Part shown: one piece after another, positions 39,268 through 47,241 of the stretch
Numbering within the stretch: position 1 is the stretch's first letter
Layout: every line of letters starts with the position of its first letter
Virus record (IMG/VR): IMGVR_UViG_3300009078_000075
Span: 1-64,000 of that record
Length of the DNA stretch: 64,000 nucleotides
From: a virus
Strand: one strand, 5' to 3'
The notes under the pieces: model-generated
Told to the model about the DNA's origin: nothing
The model's input: the letters and a program-made list of their open reading frames with translations, nothing else
Database searches by the model: none
Position numbers and translations under genes: made by a program

Positions 39268-39762
39268 ATGGATCAGGAAAAGAATGAAATTCCGGTTTAT
39301 GTTTCAAATTTTGAGATGTATCAGAGAGCCCTGCAGAAGGAAATTCAAATGTGGGAGCGAAATGTTCGGCTTCTTAACGAAAGTCTTGGAAAGCGATATT
39401 TGAAAGATCCCGATCTTTGTATTTTTATTGAGGATATTGGGAAACTTTCATATGGGGGGGCTGTTGTGTGTCATTTTTCAGAGAAAATGGCAAAGGAAGC
39501 TGGGAAAAATCCTTCATGTTGTGATTTTTGTCCTGCTGTTATGTGCGGGAATGGCCATTGTGAAGAGCGGGATAACAATCGGAAGATGGTCGGGGTGTGG
39601 GGATTATTTGACAATTCTCTTGATTATCTTATTCAGGGGAATGAGCGGCCGAGAATTCAAATGTATCATGTAGAGGCTGCTACAGCAATTCTTTTGTGGT
39701 TGAGAAAGACAAAATTCAATCTACAAAAGATGTATTCACAATGGTACAACGGGGGGGATTAA
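39268..39762 (+). CDS. Cys-rich hypothetical protein (164 aa)
   Basis: The protein has a helical N-terminus (YQRALQKEIQMWERNVRLLNESLG), a zinc-like cluster CCDFCPAVMCGNGHC (about 103-117), then a helix-rich end. The codon use is somewhat richer in G than the neighbours. It is monocistronic behind a class 2 promoter. Not recognised; the cluster may bind a metal or iron-sulfur. Confidence 0.65.
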   Translation: MDQEKNEIPVYVSNFEMYQRALQKEIQMWERNVRLLNESLGKRYLKDPDLCIFIEDIGKLSYGGAVVCHFSEKMAKEAGKNPSCCDFCPAVMCGNGHCEERDNNRKMVGVWGLFDNSLDYLIQGNERPRIQMYHVEAATAILLWLRKTKFNLQKMYSQWYNGGD

Positions 39763-39861
39763 TTAGAGGAGGTGATTATTAATGAGGCGATTTTAAATTT
39801 GTAAAAGTATATTGATTTTTTTCGGCATGGTAGTATTTTGTGAGATCGTTTAAAAATTTGG

Positions 39862-39936
39862 TGAGGAAAATTAAAACTCGTAAGTCCTTTATAAGAATTT
39901 TTAAATGTATGAGGAAAATTAAAACTCGTAAGTCCT
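39862..39936 (+). repeat. 27-base direct repeat pair
   Basis: TGAGGAAAATTAAAACTCG followed by TAAGTCCT occurs at 39862-39888 and again, identically, at 39910-39936, 48 bases apart. The copies lie in a 209-base gene-free gap before the next ribosome site. They could be protein sites or a scar of a duplication; two copies with no array are not a CRISPR. Confidence 0.7.
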
Positions 39937-39971
39937 CTTATCTTACAATCTTTTTGGAAAGGGGAAACAAA

Positions 39972-40391
39972 ATGAAAGAAAATTTTCCAATTGAAAAGGA
40001 ATTTGAATATAATAAAATTGGTTCATGGTATGATGGGAATCCATATACCATTGCATTTTGTTATCCAAAAGATTTTTCCCCCTTTATTGTAAAGGGGGGA
40101 ATAATTGACGTTCGATCACATATTGAAAAGAAAATGCTTGGTAAGGCATTTTTAGTTTATTATACAATGTTTTGGAAAGGAAAGACAAGAACAATTATTG
40201 ATATTTATTTAGGAAATACAAAAAATAGTGCTTATTTAAGAAATAGGGAAAACCTCTGTAATAAGCATCAACATTATCAACTTATTGTTTTTTTAAAAAA
40301 TACTAATGTTTCTGGTACCCTTTCTTTTGAAAAATGGTTTCGACGACCACCCCGAAAATGGATAAAGGAATTAAATCCTTATATTGTTTAA
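39972..40391 (+). CDS. Hypothetical protein (139 aa)
   Basis: I chose the ATG at 39972, which has GGAAAGGGGAAAC directly before it; upstream in-frame codons belong to the direct-repeat region. The protein starts MKENFPIEKEFEYNKIGSWYDG and contains a FIVKGGIIDVRSH strand and a basic C-terminus. Alpha/beta, not recognised. It ends 7 bases before the tRNA gene. Confidence 0.55.
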   Translation: MKENFPIEKEFEYNKIGSWYDGNPYTIAFCYPKDFSPFIVKGGIIDVRSHIEKKMLGKAFLVYYTMFWKGKTRTIIDIYLGNTKNSAYLRNRENLCNKHQHYQLIVFLKNTNVSGTLSFEKWFRRPPRKWIKELNPYIV

Positions 40392-40398
40392 AAAATAA

Positions 40399-40474
40399 GG
40401 GGTATTAACTCAGTTGGTAGAGTATTTGCCTTTTAAGCAAAGAGTCATCGGTTCGAGCCCGATATACCCCACCA
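40399..40474 (+). tRNA. tRNA-Lys (UUU anticodon)
   Basis: The acceptor stem GGGGTAT pairs with ATACCCC. The D-arm is CTCAGTTGGTAGAG, the anticodon arm TTTGC-CTTTTAA-GCAAA (anticodon TTT at 40432-40434), and the T-arm has GGTTCGAGCCC. CCA is encoded at the 3' end. The gene is AT-rich-genome friendly: AAA codons for Lys are heavily used here. No other tRNA gene was found in the window. Confidence 0.95.
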
Positions 40475-40495
40475 ATTTTAAATATTGAAGGGAAT

Positions 40496-40729
40496 ATGAT
40501 TACAAAAATAGTAAATTCAAAAGAAGAATTTTTAATTATCCCTTTGATAATGTCTCAAAGTATGGTGGTAGAGGAAGATATGGAGGTGATTTTAAATAAT
40601 AAAACAGGAACTAAATATCTTTTTCATCCTTGTCCATCAAATAATAAATTTTATAAAAAAATGTATTATAATGTAAAAAGAATGAGTGATCGTGAATTTA
40701 AATTTAAAACAGGTGGATTTTTTTCTTAA
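40496..40729 (+). CDS. Small hypothetical protein (77 aa)
   Basis: The frame MITKIVNSKEEFLIIPLIMSQSMVVEEDM... starts after GAAGGGAAT, and its product is alpha/beta with a basic, aromatic C-terminus. Not recognised. Confidence 0.5.
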   Translation: MITKIVNSKEEFLIIPLIMSQSMVVEEDMEVILNNKTGTKYLFHPCPSNNKFYKKMYYNVKRMSDREFKFKTGGFFS

Positions 40730-40750
40730 AATATTGAAATGGAGAAAAAA

Positions 40751-41035
40751 ATGGAAAACATTAATGAAGTACAGTCAGATTTGAAGGAAGAAGTTATGCA
40801 GAAATTAAATCAGATAAAAAAACCAGTGAGGTCTTTTATTTCTCATCATAGTGGAAAAAATGCATTGGCATTTCTTTCATTGGCTTCTCTTTTTGCTCCA
40901 CCAATGAATGTTCCCCTTGATGATGAATCAGGATTATGTATTCCTAAACTTGATAAATGTTTATTAAATAAAAAGAACAGGAATAGGCGAAGGAATCAGA
41001 TTGCAAAAATGTCAAGGAAAAGGAACAGAGGATAA
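40751..41035 (+). CDS. Hypothetical protein with basic tail (94 aa)
   Basis: The start at 40751 (MENINEV) has GGAG six bases upstream; an in-frame ATG at 40739 lies before the ribosome site. The product has an acidic helical start and a strongly basic end (KKNRNRRRNQIAKMSRKRNRG). Such tails often bind nucleic acid. It ends two bases before the dNMP kinase gene start. Confidence 0.55.
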   Translation: MENINEVQSDLKEEVMQKLNQIKKPVRSFISHHSGKNALAFLSLASLFAPPMNVPLDDESGLCIPKLDKCLLNKKNRNRRRNQIAKMSRKRNRG

Positions 41036-41036
41036 A

Positions 41037-41612
41037 ATGATCATTGGGATAACTGGATATAAAGGTGTTGGGAAGGATGTTGCCGCTCAGGTATTTACAA
41101 ACATGGGATTTGTTCATTACAAATTTGCAAATGCTTTAAAACAAGCATTAAAGATTTTGTTTTTATGGGATGATCAATATATTGAGGGTCCTTTAAAGGA
41201 AACGATTGATGAAAGATGGGGAATTTCTCCGAGACAAGCAATGCAATTTTTTGGTACTGAAATAGGACGTGAATTATTGCCAAAAACATTTCCTTTATTT
41301 AAAGAAAAAAATGGGGACAATTATTGGGTAAGATATTTTAAATATTGGCGTGAGCAATTTAAATATCAAGAGGTTAATATTGTTGTTTCTGATGTTCGAT
41401 TTCCTAATGAAGTTGACAGTATTAGAGAGATGGGGGGGGTTATTTTACGAATATCTCGCCCTTCTGTCATAAATAATGATCCTCATGTATCTGAAAAATT
41501 TATTAAACAAATTGATCCTGAATATGAAATAGCTAATATGCATTCATTAGAAGAGTTTATACAACAAGTTAAATGTGTTTATTCATTAATTTTATCATGG
41601 AAGTGTGTATAA
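41037..41612 (+). CDS. Deoxynucleoside monophosphate kinase-like
   Basis: The protein of about 191 residues begins MIIGITGYKGVGKDVAAQVF (P-loop GxxGxGKD, the form of T4 gp1 and related dNMP kinases). It then has FANALKQALKILF, an EGPLKETIDERWGISPRQAMQFFGTE lid-like stretch and IVVSDVRFPNEVDSI (Walker B-like DVRF.NE), the classical phage dNMP kinase signature. It phosphorylates deoxynucleotides for DNA synthesis. It is in a run with dCMP deaminase and dUTPase. Confidence 0.85.
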   Translation: MIIGITGYKGVGKDVAAQVFTNMGFVHYKFANALKQALKILFLWDDQYIEGPLKETIDERWGISPRQAMQFFGTEIGRELLPKTFPLFKEKNGDNYWVRYFKYWREQFKYQEVNIVVSDVRFPNEVDSIREMGGVILRISRPSVINNDPHVSEKFIKQIDPEYEIANMHSLEEFIQQVKCVYSLILSWKCV

Positions 41613-41621
41613 GATTTTAAT

Positions 41622-42089
41622 ATGAAAATATTGGTAATGAGTGAAAAGCTTTGTTTGTCAAAAATGAAAGAGCCTTTTTTTGAAAGTTTTATTGTTATAT
41701 CAATATCCAGTCCTGATAGAAAAGGAATACGTTTGTATAATCCTTTTATGAGGGAAGCTTTATATTTACAATTTTATGATCTTGATACAAAACCATTAGA
41801 TAAATTTTTTTATACTGTTAATGGGACAAAAGAAAAATTTGTTCTTTTTAATAAAAAGGATGCTAAAAATATTTTACAGTTTGTTAAAAAATATGAAAAA
41901 GAGGTTGATTTAATTATAGTAAATTGTGGGGCAGGTATTTCCCGATCTGCCGGTGTTGCTGCTGCTCTATCTTTTATATATAATGGAGATAATTCTTTTT
42001 ATTTTAGGCAATATTCACCAAATAAACTTGTATATCGGATTATTCTTAATGAGTATAATAAGGGGAAAAATAATGGGATTGTCTGCTAA
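41622..42089 (+). CDS. Cysteine-based phosphatase (dual-specificity/PTP-like)
   Basis: The 155-residue protein has IIVNCGAGISRSAGVAAALS (about 98-117), the C-x5-R loop of protein tyrosine and dual-specificity phosphatases. The Asp-containing stretch of the catalytic domain is less clear. Phage members of this family are common near nucleotide genes and their substrates are mostly unknown (protein or nucleotide). The gene overlaps the dCMP deaminase start. Confidence 0.75.
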   Translation: MKILVMSEKLCLSKMKEPFFESFIVISISSPDRKGIRLYNPFMREALYLQFYDLDTKPLDKFFYTVNGTKEKFVLFNKKDAKNILQFVKKYEKEVDLIIVNCGAGISRSAGVAAALSFIYNGDNSFYFRQYSPNKLVYRIILNEYNKGKNNGIVC

Positions 42090-42684
42090 ATCTTTTTTTG
42101 CTATTTGTAATGATGTTGCCCAAAATTCAAAATGCTTATCTCGAAAAATAGGCGCTGTTATTGTACGGGATGGAGCTATTGTAGGGACAGGGTATAATGG
42201 TCCTCCGAGAGGGGTCCCCCATTGTGGTGTCAGACATCAATATGATAATAAATTACAGGAGGAATATTATAATAAAAAAGCATGTTTTTGTTCTGATTGT
42301 TCTTGGGATGGAAAAAGTTTTCCAATAATAATAAGTGGAAATACTATTACATCTGCAATTACAAGTACAATATGTCCTCGCCAAATATTGGGATATAAAT
42401 CAGGGGAAGGATTAGAATGGTGCATAGCGGGACATGCTGAACGGAATGCCCTTATAAATTGTGCCCGAGAGGGAATTTCTACAAAGGGGTGTTCTATGTA
42501 TATGTCTTGTGGAATTTCCTGCACTCCTTGTTTAGTGGAAATTATTAATGCCGGGATTGTGGAAATTATTGTTACCAAATTTTCATTTTATGATTTATCA
42601 GGGGAGTATTTAGTTAGAAATTCATCACTTATAGTAAAAAATTTTGACGGAGAGGTTTTTAAAAAATGGGAAAGAAAAAAGTAA
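42073..42684 (+). CDS. dCMP deaminase
   Basis: The 203-residue protein starts at 42073 (MGLSAKSFFAICNDVAQNSKC, with AAGGGGAAA before it). It has IGAVIVRDGAIVGTGYNGPPRG, the zinc site GHAERNALINC (HAE) and SCTPCLVEIINAG (PCxxC-type), all diagnostic of dCMP deaminases. An extra cysteine-rich insert (CFCSDCSWDGK) may hold a structural zinc. It converts dCMP to dUMP for thymidylate synthesis. It overlaps genes on both sides. Confidence 0.92.
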   Translation: MGLSAKSFFAICNDVAQNSKCLSRKIGAVIVRDGAIVGTGYNGPPRGVPHCGVRHQYDNKLQEEYYNKKACFCSDCSWDGKSFPIIISGNTITSAITSTICPRQILGYKSGEGLEWCIAGHAERNALINCAREGISTKGCSMYMSCGISCTPCLVEIINAGIVEIIVTKFSFYDLSGEYLVRNSSLIVKNFDGEVFKKWERKK

Positions 42685-42854
42685 AAAAAATCAGTGACCT
42701 TGCTTTTTTTTATAAAATAAGGAAACAAATGCCTGATCCTTCAGAGGCACATTCTTTGAAAAATAAGTATAATAAGTCAAAATTTAAGAAAGAAGAAAAG
42801 GAATTTAACAAAACATATAAAGGGAAATCTTTTTTTGAAAGTGATGATGAATAA
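42666..42854 (+). CDS. Small Lys-rich hypothetical protein (62 aa)
   Basis: The basic start MGKKKVKKISDLAFFYK and acidic end FFESDDE make an ambivalent, probably disordered protein. It overlaps dCMP deaminase by 19 bases and ends at the next gene's start. Not recognised. Confidence 0.5.
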   Translation: MGKKKVKKISDLAFFYKIRKQMPDPSEAHSLKNKYNKSKFKKEEKEFNKTYKGKSFFESDDE

Positions 42855-43024
42855 TGGAAACTGTTCTTCTTCAATGTTCAAAATGTGAAAAAATAGTGAG
42901 AAGGAATATTATTAAAAATGGGACTTCTTTATTTTTTTGCATTACGTGTAATGAAATTATGGAAATTGTAGAAGTGTATACTGTAACTGCTCCCCCTAAT
43001 ATTGAAAATGAGGAAAAAGAATGA
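42854..43024 (+). CDS. Small zinc-ribbon protein (56 aa)
   Basis: The frame METVLLQCSKCEKIVRRN...FFCITCNEI has two CxxC pairs 20 residues apart, a zinc ribbon. It overlaps the dUTPase start by ATGA and the previous gene by one base, so it is a translated member of the operon. Likely nucleic-acid or protein binding. Confidence 0.6.
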   Translation: METVLLQCSKCEKIVRRNIIKNGTSLFFCITCNEIMEIVEVYTVTAPPNIENEEKE

Positions 43025-43593
43025 TTCAAGTTAAATTTAAAAAAATTAATGAAAATGCTGTTATTCCAAAATATGCATACCCCAATGATTCCGGTTTTGA
43101 TTTTTGTACAATTGAAGGTGTTTCAGTTTTTTATGGGGAAATTACTTTAATAAGAACAGGATTACAAATTGAATTACCAGGGGGAATTTCTTTTCTTAAA
43201 GAAAAATCGATTGATGATTATGAACAAAATAGAAAAGATATATTTCATTCCCCTTTACCTATTAATGATTATCCTTTTTTTAATAATATACGAAATGGAC
43301 AATTAATCCTTGTTCCAGAATTACAAATTAGAGCAAAAAGTGGATTAGCATTAAATCATGGGATACAAGTTGTAAATGGCCCTGCAACGGTGGATAATTC
43401 ATATCGAGGAGAAATTAAAGTATTAATTACAAGGGTCATTCCCGGACAATATTTTTTTAATAAAGGGGAAAAATTTGCTCAAGGGGTAATTTCATTGGTA
43501 ATGAGTACCCCGTCTGTTCAATTTCAAGAAGTTTTAGAATTGTCAAAAACAGAAAGATCAGATGGGGGATTTGGTAGTACAGGGAATTGGTAA
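43021..43593 (+). CDS. dut: dUTPase
   Basis: The 190-residue protein has KYAYPNDSGFDF (motif 1), IRAKSGLALNHGI (motif 2), VDNSYRGEIKVLI (motif 3), KFAQGVIS (motif 4) and ERSDGGFGSTG (motif 5), in order. A 30-residue insertion between motifs 1 and 2 is larger than usual. It splits dUTP to dUMP and PPi, preventing uracil incorporation and feeding thymidylate synthase. It fits the presence of a uracil-DNA glycosylase domain on the polymerase. Confidence 0.95.
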   Translation: MIQVKFKKINENAVIPKYAYPNDSGFDFCTIEGVSVFYGEITLIRTGLQIELPGGISFLKEKSIDDYEQNRKDIFHSPLPINDYPFFNNIRNGQLILVPELQIRAKSGLALNHGIQVVNGPATVDNSYRGEIKVLITRVIPGQYFFNKGEKFAQGVISLVMSTPSVQFQEVLELSKTERSDGGFGSTGNW

Positions 43594-43665
43594 AAATTTT
43601 TGTATATTATATATGATCATTATTTTTTTAATTTTAATAATTTAAAAGTTTGGAGGATTTTATAA

Positions 43666-43698
43666 ATGAGTCTAAATTATATTTCTTCTTCAAGTTAA
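43666..43698 (+). CDS. Possible 10-residue leader peptide
   Basis: A strong GGAGG lies 9 bases before an ATG that opens a ten-residue frame (MSLNYISSSS), just upstream of the metallophosphoesterase gene. The next gene itself lacks a good ribosome site (TGGCAGTAAT), so this mini-frame may couple translation. Weak evidence. Confidence 0.25.
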   Translation: MSLNYISSSS

Positions 43699-43722
43699 TT
43701 TTAGAATTGTGTTGGCAGTAAT

Positions 43723-44499
43723 ATGAAATCAATTACATGTTTAGGTGACTTTCATTGTGGAAATAGAACAGGATTAACGATTGAACCAAGAAATAAGGTT
43801 CAGGAGTTTCTTTTAGATGAATATAAAAAGAATATTAATTTATGGAATGATGTTAGTATCGTTATTGCTAACGGTGATCTTATTGATGGGTTGGGATTTT
43901 ATGATCCATCTCAAACACAAAATGATTTGTTGAAACAAGCAAAAGATGCATTTGAATTACTTAAATTGTGGAATGCAGATAAGTATTTTCTTACCTTTGG
44001 TACTCCTTTTCATGTTACAGATAAAAAAACAGGAGTTGATTATGAACAGCTCATTTGTGATTTTTTAAATACATGGAGACCAGGATGTGCAAGGATTGAG
44101 GATGATTATAATGTAAATCCTGCTCTTACCATTAAAGGAATTAGATTTAATATACGTCATAAAGTAGGGACGTCCATTGTTCCTTATGGAAAAGCTACTT
44201 TATTATTACGCACTGTAATTGCATCATTAATGAGAAATGCTATCAATAAACAAGAACTTCCTCATATAATTATTCGTTCCCATGCTCATTATTATTTAAA
44301 AGTGGAGGAATACGGAATTATTGCAATGATATTACCTTGCTGGCAAGCTCCGGGATCAAAATTTGGGACAAGACATTGTGAGGGATTAATTGATGTTGGG
44401 TCCGTAAAAATTGATATTAATGAGGAGACGAAAGAATTTTGGATAAACAAACGTATTGTGCTATTCTCATCGATGGATGGAGAGCATATAGTGATATAA
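43723..44499 (+). CDS. Calcineurin-like metallophosphoesterase
   Basis: The 258-residue protein has LGDFHCGN (motif GDxHxG), IVIANGDLIDGLG (GD/GNHD-type), TFGTPFHV and RSHAHYYLKVEE (GHxH-type), the metal sites of calcineurin-type phosphoesterases. The GNHD box is altered to GTPFH. It may be a nuclease, nucleotide or protein phosphatase. It lies between dUTPase and a basic hypothetical gene whose start overlaps its end by 61 bases. Confidence 0.8.
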   Translation: MKSITCLGDFHCGNRTGLTIEPRNKVQEFLLDEYKKNINLWNDVSIVIANGDLIDGLGFYDPSQTQNDLLKQAKDAFELLKLWNADKYFLTFGTPFHVTDKKTGVDYEQLICDFLNTWRPGCARIEDDYNVNPALTIKGIRFNIRHKVGTSIVPYGKATLLLRTVIASLMRNAINKQELPHIIIRSHAHYYLKVEEYGIIAMILPCWQAPGSKFGTRHCEGLIDVGSVKIDINEETKEFWINKRIVLFSSMDGEHIVI

Positions 44500-44909
44500 A
44501 TGATATTGATTTAATAGAGAAAAGAAAACAAAAGGAAAAAGATTTTTGTTGTACTAAATGTCAAGATAAGAGAAAATGTGAATATTATATAGAAAGAAAT
44601 AATGAACGTAGCACCGATTGGAAAAGAAATAATTATGAATTAAATTTAAATGTATGTACTGTATATAATGGATCAGAAAAGGGAAAGGAGAGATATAAAA
44701 GATATAATTTATCAGAAAAGGGAAAGGAAAGGTGTAGAAAACATGAACGTACTGAGAAAAGAAAGGAACAAAGACGATTATATAATCTACTCCCGGCGGT
44801 AAAGAAAAAACGAAAAGAAAGAGAATATACTTTACAAAGAAAGTTATACAAAAAATTATATTATGAGAGAAAAAAACAAGAACGATTACTTAAAGACAAG
44901 GGTAATTAG
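44439..44909 (+). CDS. Basic hypothetical protein (156 aa)
   Basis: The TTG start at 44439 has GAGGAG upstream. The product has a short cysteine motif CCTKCQDKRKCEYY and is otherwise Lys/Arg/Glu-rich with repeats (SEKGKERYKRYNL, SEKGKERCRKHER). Helical and highly charged; may bind nucleic acid. Not recognised. It overlaps both neighbours. Confidence 0.5.
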   Translation: MDKQTYCAILIDGWRAYSDINDIDLIEKRKQKEKDFCCTKCQDKRKCEYYIERNNERSTDWKRNNYELNLNVCTVYNGSEKGKERYKRYNLSEKGKERCRKHERTEKRKEQRRLYNLLPAVKKKRKEREYTLQRKLYKKLYYERKKQERLLKDKGN

Positions 44910-45081
44910 TGTTCATTTTTTACAGTGTTTCCGTTGTGGTAAAACGGTAAGTATTTGTGATAATCCCGCCTGTTATAAACCCCTTAATTCAAGAAAAAAA
45001 ATATTTTGTACTCGTCAATCTCATTTTTGTTCTGAACATTGTTTAAATTATAAAAATAATTGGAAAGGTTTTCAAAAATGA
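44863..45081 (+). CDS. Small zinc-binding hypothetical protein (72 aa)
   Basis: The protein has FLQCFRCGKTVSICDNPACYK and CTRQSHFCSEHCLN, several Cys/His that could hold two metals. It overlaps the previous gene by 47 bases and the nuclease-like gene by 4, so its frame is supported by codon arrangement rather than spacing. No family recognised. Confidence 0.45.
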   Translation: MREKNKNDYLKTRVISVHFLQCFRCGKTVSICDNPACYKPLNSRKKIFCTRQSHFCSEHCLNYKNNWKGFQK

Positions 45082-45887
45082 TTACCAGTTCTTTAATTGT
45101 AAAATTATTGAAACAAAAACACATACTTGATTTGTGTTTCCCTGAATGTAAAGTAGGACCAACATACGGTGTAAACACTCATCCAATCCGTCTTGATTTT
45201 GTGGCAATAAAAAAATCATGGACCCAGTCATACATATATGGGTATGAAATAAAGACGCATCGACAAGATTTTGTAAATGATAATAAATGGCCCGAATATC
45301 TAAAATACTGCACTTCTTTTTATTTTGTGTGCCCTCCCGGGGTTATTAATAAAACGGAACTTCCTGATTCTGCAGGGTTATATAATACATCAAAAAATGG
45401 GACCCGTCTTTTTTGTATTAAAAAAGCTCCAATACGTGATATAACAATCCCTGAGTCCTTTTTTTGGTACTTATTAATAAACAGGGTTATTGCATCGGAA
45501 AATACATGGAAGCAACAAGAGACAAATTATGAGTATTGGAAGCGGTGGCTTAGTGAAAAAGACGAAAAAAAGAATCTCGGTAGTTTTGTTTCAAAGAAAC
45601 TTCGGAAACTTGTTGATGATAAAATTTCCTGTGTTGAAAAAGAAAATAGACATTTTAAAGATATGATACAGGGATTTGATACATTAAAGCAATTTCTTTT
45701 ATCAATCGGGGTATCTCAATATGATATTGATAATGGGAGTAGTTGGACATTAAGAAGAAGGGTAAATGATATAAGACAATTAATTTCCCCCGATTTGTTA
45801 CATAATATAAATACAAGTATTAATGAGCTTGATAAATTGAAACAATTAATAATTGAATTGACAAAGGAGAAAAATGAAAACATTTGA
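45078..45887 (+). CDS. PD-(D/E)XK nuclease-like / MmcB-like DNA repair protein
   Basis: The protein of about 269 residues starts MITSSLIVKLL at 45078 with GGAAAGG before it. NTHPIRLDFVAIKKSW, then YIYGYEIKTHRQDF (E-x-K core) and KWPEYLKYCTSFYFVCPPGVI match the DUF/MmcB-type nuclease fold. The C-terminal half is a coiled coil (residues 180-269). It may cut or repair DNA. It overlaps the 67-residue gene by 14 bases. Confidence 0.62.
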   Translation: MITSSLIVKLLKQKHILDLCFPECKVGPTYGVNTHPIRLDFVAIKKSWTQSYIYGYEIKTHRQDFVNDNKWPEYLKYCTSFYFVCPPGVINKTELPDSAGLYNTSKNGTRLFCIKKAPIRDITIPESFFWYLLINRVIASENTWKQQETNYEYWKRWLSEKDEKKNLGSFVSKKLRKLVDDKISCVEKENRHFKDMIQGFDTLKQFLLSIGVSQYDIDNGSSWTLRRRVNDIRQLISPDLLHNINTSINELDKLKQLIIELTKEKNENI

Positions 45888-46077
45888 GCAGGAATTACAG
45901 GAACTTATAAATCGTTATAGTAAAGAATCAGGATCGGATACCCCTGATTTTATGCTTGCTGAATATCTTTATGATTGTCTTATCGTGTTTGGGAAGACTA
46001 TGAAAGCAAGGGATAAATGGTATGGAAAGGAAAAATTTACTGGATTAAATTCAAATATTTTAGAAAAAAACGATTGA
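45874..46077 (+). CDS. Small phage hypothetical protein (67 aa)
   Basis: MKTFEQELQELINRYSKESGSDTPDFMLAEYLYDCL... is a compact helical protein of a type seen in many phages (ELINxxSxEnxSdTPDfiLAxYL), without an assigned role. Its stop overlaps the CGAT box of the next class 1 promoter. Confidence 0.65.
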   Translation: MKTFEQELQELINRYSKESGSDTPDFMLAEYLYDCLIVFGKTMKARDKWYGKEKFTGLNSNILEKND

Positions 46078-46113
46078 AAAGACAAAATATGCCGATATAT
46101 ATAATAGAGAGGG
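46071..46113 (+). promoter_or_regulatory. Class 1 phage promoter
   Basis: CGATTGAAAAG and, 23 bases on, GCCGATATATATAATAGAGAG. The leader GGAAATAACAATAACC ends in AAAGGAGAAAG before the secreted-protein gene. Confidence 0.78.
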
Positions 46114-46147
46114 AAATAACAATAACCTTTAACAAAGGAGAAAGTTG

Positions 46148-46447
46148 ATGAAAAGATTAGTAATTTTAATTTTAGTTTTTTTTGTAATTTTGAATTTTTC
46201 AGTTTGTAATGCTTACGGATGTTTTAATTATACAACCGGGACTGGGAATGATAACCATACCCCTATATTTGATCAGCCATTGGGTAAAGGTAGACTTATC
46301 GCTTGGATTCCAAATAATACTGCATTACGGTGTTCAGCTCATAATGGTATTTGGGTGAAGGTTATTTATTGGTTGGGAGAAAGAGGTAAATCAGATTGTA
46401 TTATTGGGTGGATTCCTAAAGATTTTTTAAAATGTTTGTCTAAGTAA
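46148..46447 (+). CDS. Secreted SH3-like protein (99 aa)
   Basis: The start at 46148 follows AGGAGAAAGTTG. An N-terminal signal peptide (MKRLVILILVFFVILNFSVCNA) is followed by a mature part with LIAWIPNNTALRCS, IWVKVIYWL and IIGWIPKDFLKCL, strands and a Cys pattern resembling bacterial SH3 domains. It is exported to the periplasm. Phage exported proteins of this kind may act on cell wall or exclude other phages. Confidence 0.6.
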   Translation: MKRLVILILVFFVILNFSVCNAYGCFNYTTGTGNDNHTPIFDQPLGKGRLIAWIPNNTALRCSAHNGIWVKVIYWLGERGKSDCIIGWIPKDFLKCLSK

Positions 46448-46480
46448 TATGAAGTTAACTTTTGACAAAAGGTGAATCCG

Positions 46481-46939
46481 ATGAAAAAAATTATTATCTT
46501 CATTGTTATGTTTTTAGTTTTAGCAAATATTGTTCAAGCAGCTTCCCCTTTAGGATATGGGGGTAATTGGGATTATAATGAAGTTAGGTCCTTTCCAAGA
46601 ACAAAATTAGATTTATCATGGAATACATGGGATTCTTATGATAAAGCTCTTTTTTGCACTTGGATGAGTACACGGATTGTAGATTATGGACAGACAAATT
46701 ATTGTATACATCATTCTGAAACAAATGGTGAGCGAAATGAATTAATTAATGATCTTACTGATAGATGGGGCCGGGATGCTACATTACCTTATTTTATTGC
46801 AGGATCTATTCTTGGATATCTTGTTGCTAATGCTATGCCTTCTGGTAAGTTACGAAAAGCATTATTGCTTTCATTTGTTTTTTTACAGGGGAGAAATTGT
46901 GTATTCAATGCTTGTGGAGGATGTGGGGTTAGATTTTAA
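46481..46939 (+). CDS. Secreted hypothetical protein (152 aa)
   Basis: The ATG at 46481 is preferred over a GTG three codons upstream. A signal peptide (MKKIIIFIVMFLVLANIVQA) precedes an aromatic-rich mature part with two or three cysteines and a glycine-rich hydrophobic stretch near the end. Together with the preceding gene it forms an exported pair. Not recognised. Confidence 0.55.
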   Translation: MKKIIIFIVMFLVLANIVQAASPLGYGGNWDYNEVRSFPRTKLDLSWNTWDSYDKALFCTWMSTRIVDYGQTNYCIHHSETNGERNELINDLTDRWGRDATLPYFIAGSILGYLVANAMPSGKLRKALLLSFVFLQGRNCVFNACGGCGVRF

Positions 46940-46941
46940 AA

Positions 46942-47241
46942 ATGATTAAGTTAAAGGATTTAACAAAAAAAGAATTATTTGAAATTATTAAAGAACTGGG
47001 ATTAGATAAATTAATTTCGGATAGTGATATTAATTTTAAAAGGTATAATTCAAGATGTAAAAAAGCTCAAATGCTTATGGATAATGCAATGAAAAGAATG
47101 AATTTATTTCGTGGTACTGGGAAAATGCTTTTATATTGCAGAGCTTCTAATGACTGGGATCAGGGGAAAAGACAATTTGAGTTAGCCCAACTTGATTATG
47201 ATGCTTTTTTAAAGGAAAAGGAAAATGAGAAAAACATATAA
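46942..47241 (+). CDS. Hypothetical helical protein (99 aa)
   Basis: It starts two bases after the secreted-protein stop. MIKLKDLTKKELFEIIKELGLDKLI is a helical start with SAP-like features (LKxLTKKELFEI...LGL); the rest is basic with KKAQMLMDNAMKRMN. DNA binding is possible, not shown. Confidence 0.5.
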   Translation: MIKLKDLTKKELFEIIKELGLDKLISDSDINFKRYNSRCKKAQMLMDNAMKRMNLFRGTGKMLLYCRASNDWDQGKRQFELAQLDYDAFLKEKENEKNI

